Of a stretch of 64,000 nucleotides of DNA, positions 63,412 through 64,000 are shown in pieces. A program made the position numbers and the translations under genes. Every line of letters begins with the position of its first letter. Position 1 is the stretch's first letter. Origin of the DNA: Bacteroidales bacterium (GTDB lineage Bacteria > Bacteroidota > Bacteroidia > Bacteroidales > UBA3663); the NCBI GenBank assembly GCA_017561935.1, contig JAFZBE010000067.1:91268-155267 (forward strand), given 5' to 3'. Under the pieces are notes generated by a model. It saw nothing but the letters and a program-made list of their open reading frames with translations, was not told the DNA's origin and made no database searches.

Positions 63412-64000
63412 CCATAGAACCTTGTTTTTGTGGAAGATAGTCTCGGAGATTACCATCAAGTATGCAAAGAACAATGGTAAGACGTCTTAATCCTTGTTTT
63501 AATGGAAGATGGTCTCGGACACTATGTCAAGAGAATCTTACGAAAGAGCAATTCAGCGTCTTAATCCTTGTTTTAATGGAAGATGGTCTCGGACGAGTGC
63601 CTCCATGGCCTTGTGGTAGCGGTTCATGTCTTAATCCTTGTTTTAATGGAATATGGTCTCGTACTCTTCAACTGGGCTGCGGAGTGTACCCGCGGTCTGG
63701 AGTCTTAATCCTTGTTTTAATGGAATATGGTCTCGTACACTCAAACTTGGTGGCTCTATCCCACGTTGTGAAGAATGTCTTAATCCTTGTTTTAATGGAA
63801 TATGGTCTCGTACATGTTGGTGTAAAAGCCAACATTCCACAGCTCCTTGTCTTAATCCTTGTTTTAATGGAATATGGTCTCGTACCAAGACGAGAATGGT
63901 GTGGAGCACCAGGCCGTGCGTCTTAATCCTTGTTTTAATGGAATATGGTCTCGTACACTGTTAAATTCTAACAATTACTACAATGAAAGAGAAGTCTTAA
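63412..64000 (-). CRISPR. CRISPR array, 37-bp repeats, truncated at the window edge
   Basis: Full repeats start at 63484, 63558, 63628, 63702, 63777, 63849 and 63920; a degenerate one is at about 63412-63448, and the next begins at 63994 and leaves the window. Repeats read GTCTTAATCCTTG... and end TCTCGTAC, or TCTCGGAC in the two leftmost full copies, where GGAAGATGG replaces GGAATATGG. Spacers are 33-38 bp and all different. Repeat decay on the left marks the trailer end, so the leader and probably cas genes lie to the right. Minus-strand transcription then gives repeats ending ATTAAGAC, like the 5' handle of many type I and III arrays. No cas gene is in the window, so the type is unknown. 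Confidence 0.96.

Noticed and set aside
63462..63964. Open frames running through the CRISPR array
   Set aside because: Their peptides are just translated repeats (NPCFNGIWSRT) with spacer-coded filler.
1..64000. tRNA or rRNA genes
   Set aside because: No cloverleaf with a GGTTCGAA-type T arm and no conserved rRNA segment was noticed on reading the intergenic regions; tRNAscan would settle it.

Overview
The window looks like chromosome from an anaerobic gut-type Bacteroidales, most likely Prevotellaceae or a close relative. The evidence is the bat (aerotolerance) operon, promoters with a TTG / TAnnTTTG layout and about 20 bp between the two elements, an EF-G2-type elongation factor paralogue, secreted proteins with type IX-like C-terminal tails, and BspA-type leucine-rich repeat proteins. 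No rRNA or tRNA gene was recognised.

Layout. 1-7.0 kb: end of a lytic transglycosylase-like gene, a PAP2 phosphatase, a secreted thioredoxin-fold protein, and a tripartite RND efflux pump (adaptor, permease, TolC-like channel). 7.0-7.57 kb: a ten-unit array of 42-bp repeats and a 16-bp-stem hairpin between convergent genes. 7.57-10.8 kb: a large secreted leucine-rich repeat protein. 10.9-19.3 kb: a minus-strand moxR-DUF58-batA-batBC-batD-batE operon behind one clear promoter, with batB and batC fused. 19.5-28.6 kb: two housekeeping operons, rsmI / coiled-coil lipoprotein / metA-type acyltransferase and ileS / dksA-like / lspA / DUF4296 / PBP4-like. 28.9-39.9 kb: YiiX-like lipoprotein, RNase Z with a CoA-transferase, a large coiled-coil membrane protein, EF-G2-like factor, iron alcohol dehydrogenase with an HD phosphohydrolase, and a low-molecular-weight tyrosine phosphatase. 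39.9-51.5 kb: secreted proteins (Omp28-like, beta-rich, M6 protease, BspA-like, GH5, GH63/37-like) and a small FNT channel.

51.5-64 kb is an accessory region, visibly more AT-rich after about 53.5 kb and full of dispersed repeats. It holds greA between two large palindromic elements, an MqsR-like toxin with a Panacea/SocA antitoxin, a second toxin-first pair with an XRE antitoxin, a truncated L,D-transpeptidase gene, a PARG-type macrodomain protein, an unrecognised gene, a three-gene ABC-three-component (SMEK / middle component / DUF2326 ATPase) conflict module, and a CRISPR array running off the right edge with no cas genes in view.

Two signals stand out. One is the ABC-3C module, which lies between two copies of a ~72-bp structured direct repeat. 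The other is a four-copy multi-hairpin repeat family around greA, whose stems change by compensatory substitution while loops and linkers are kept. This suggests selection on nucleic-acid structure rather than on protein sequence.
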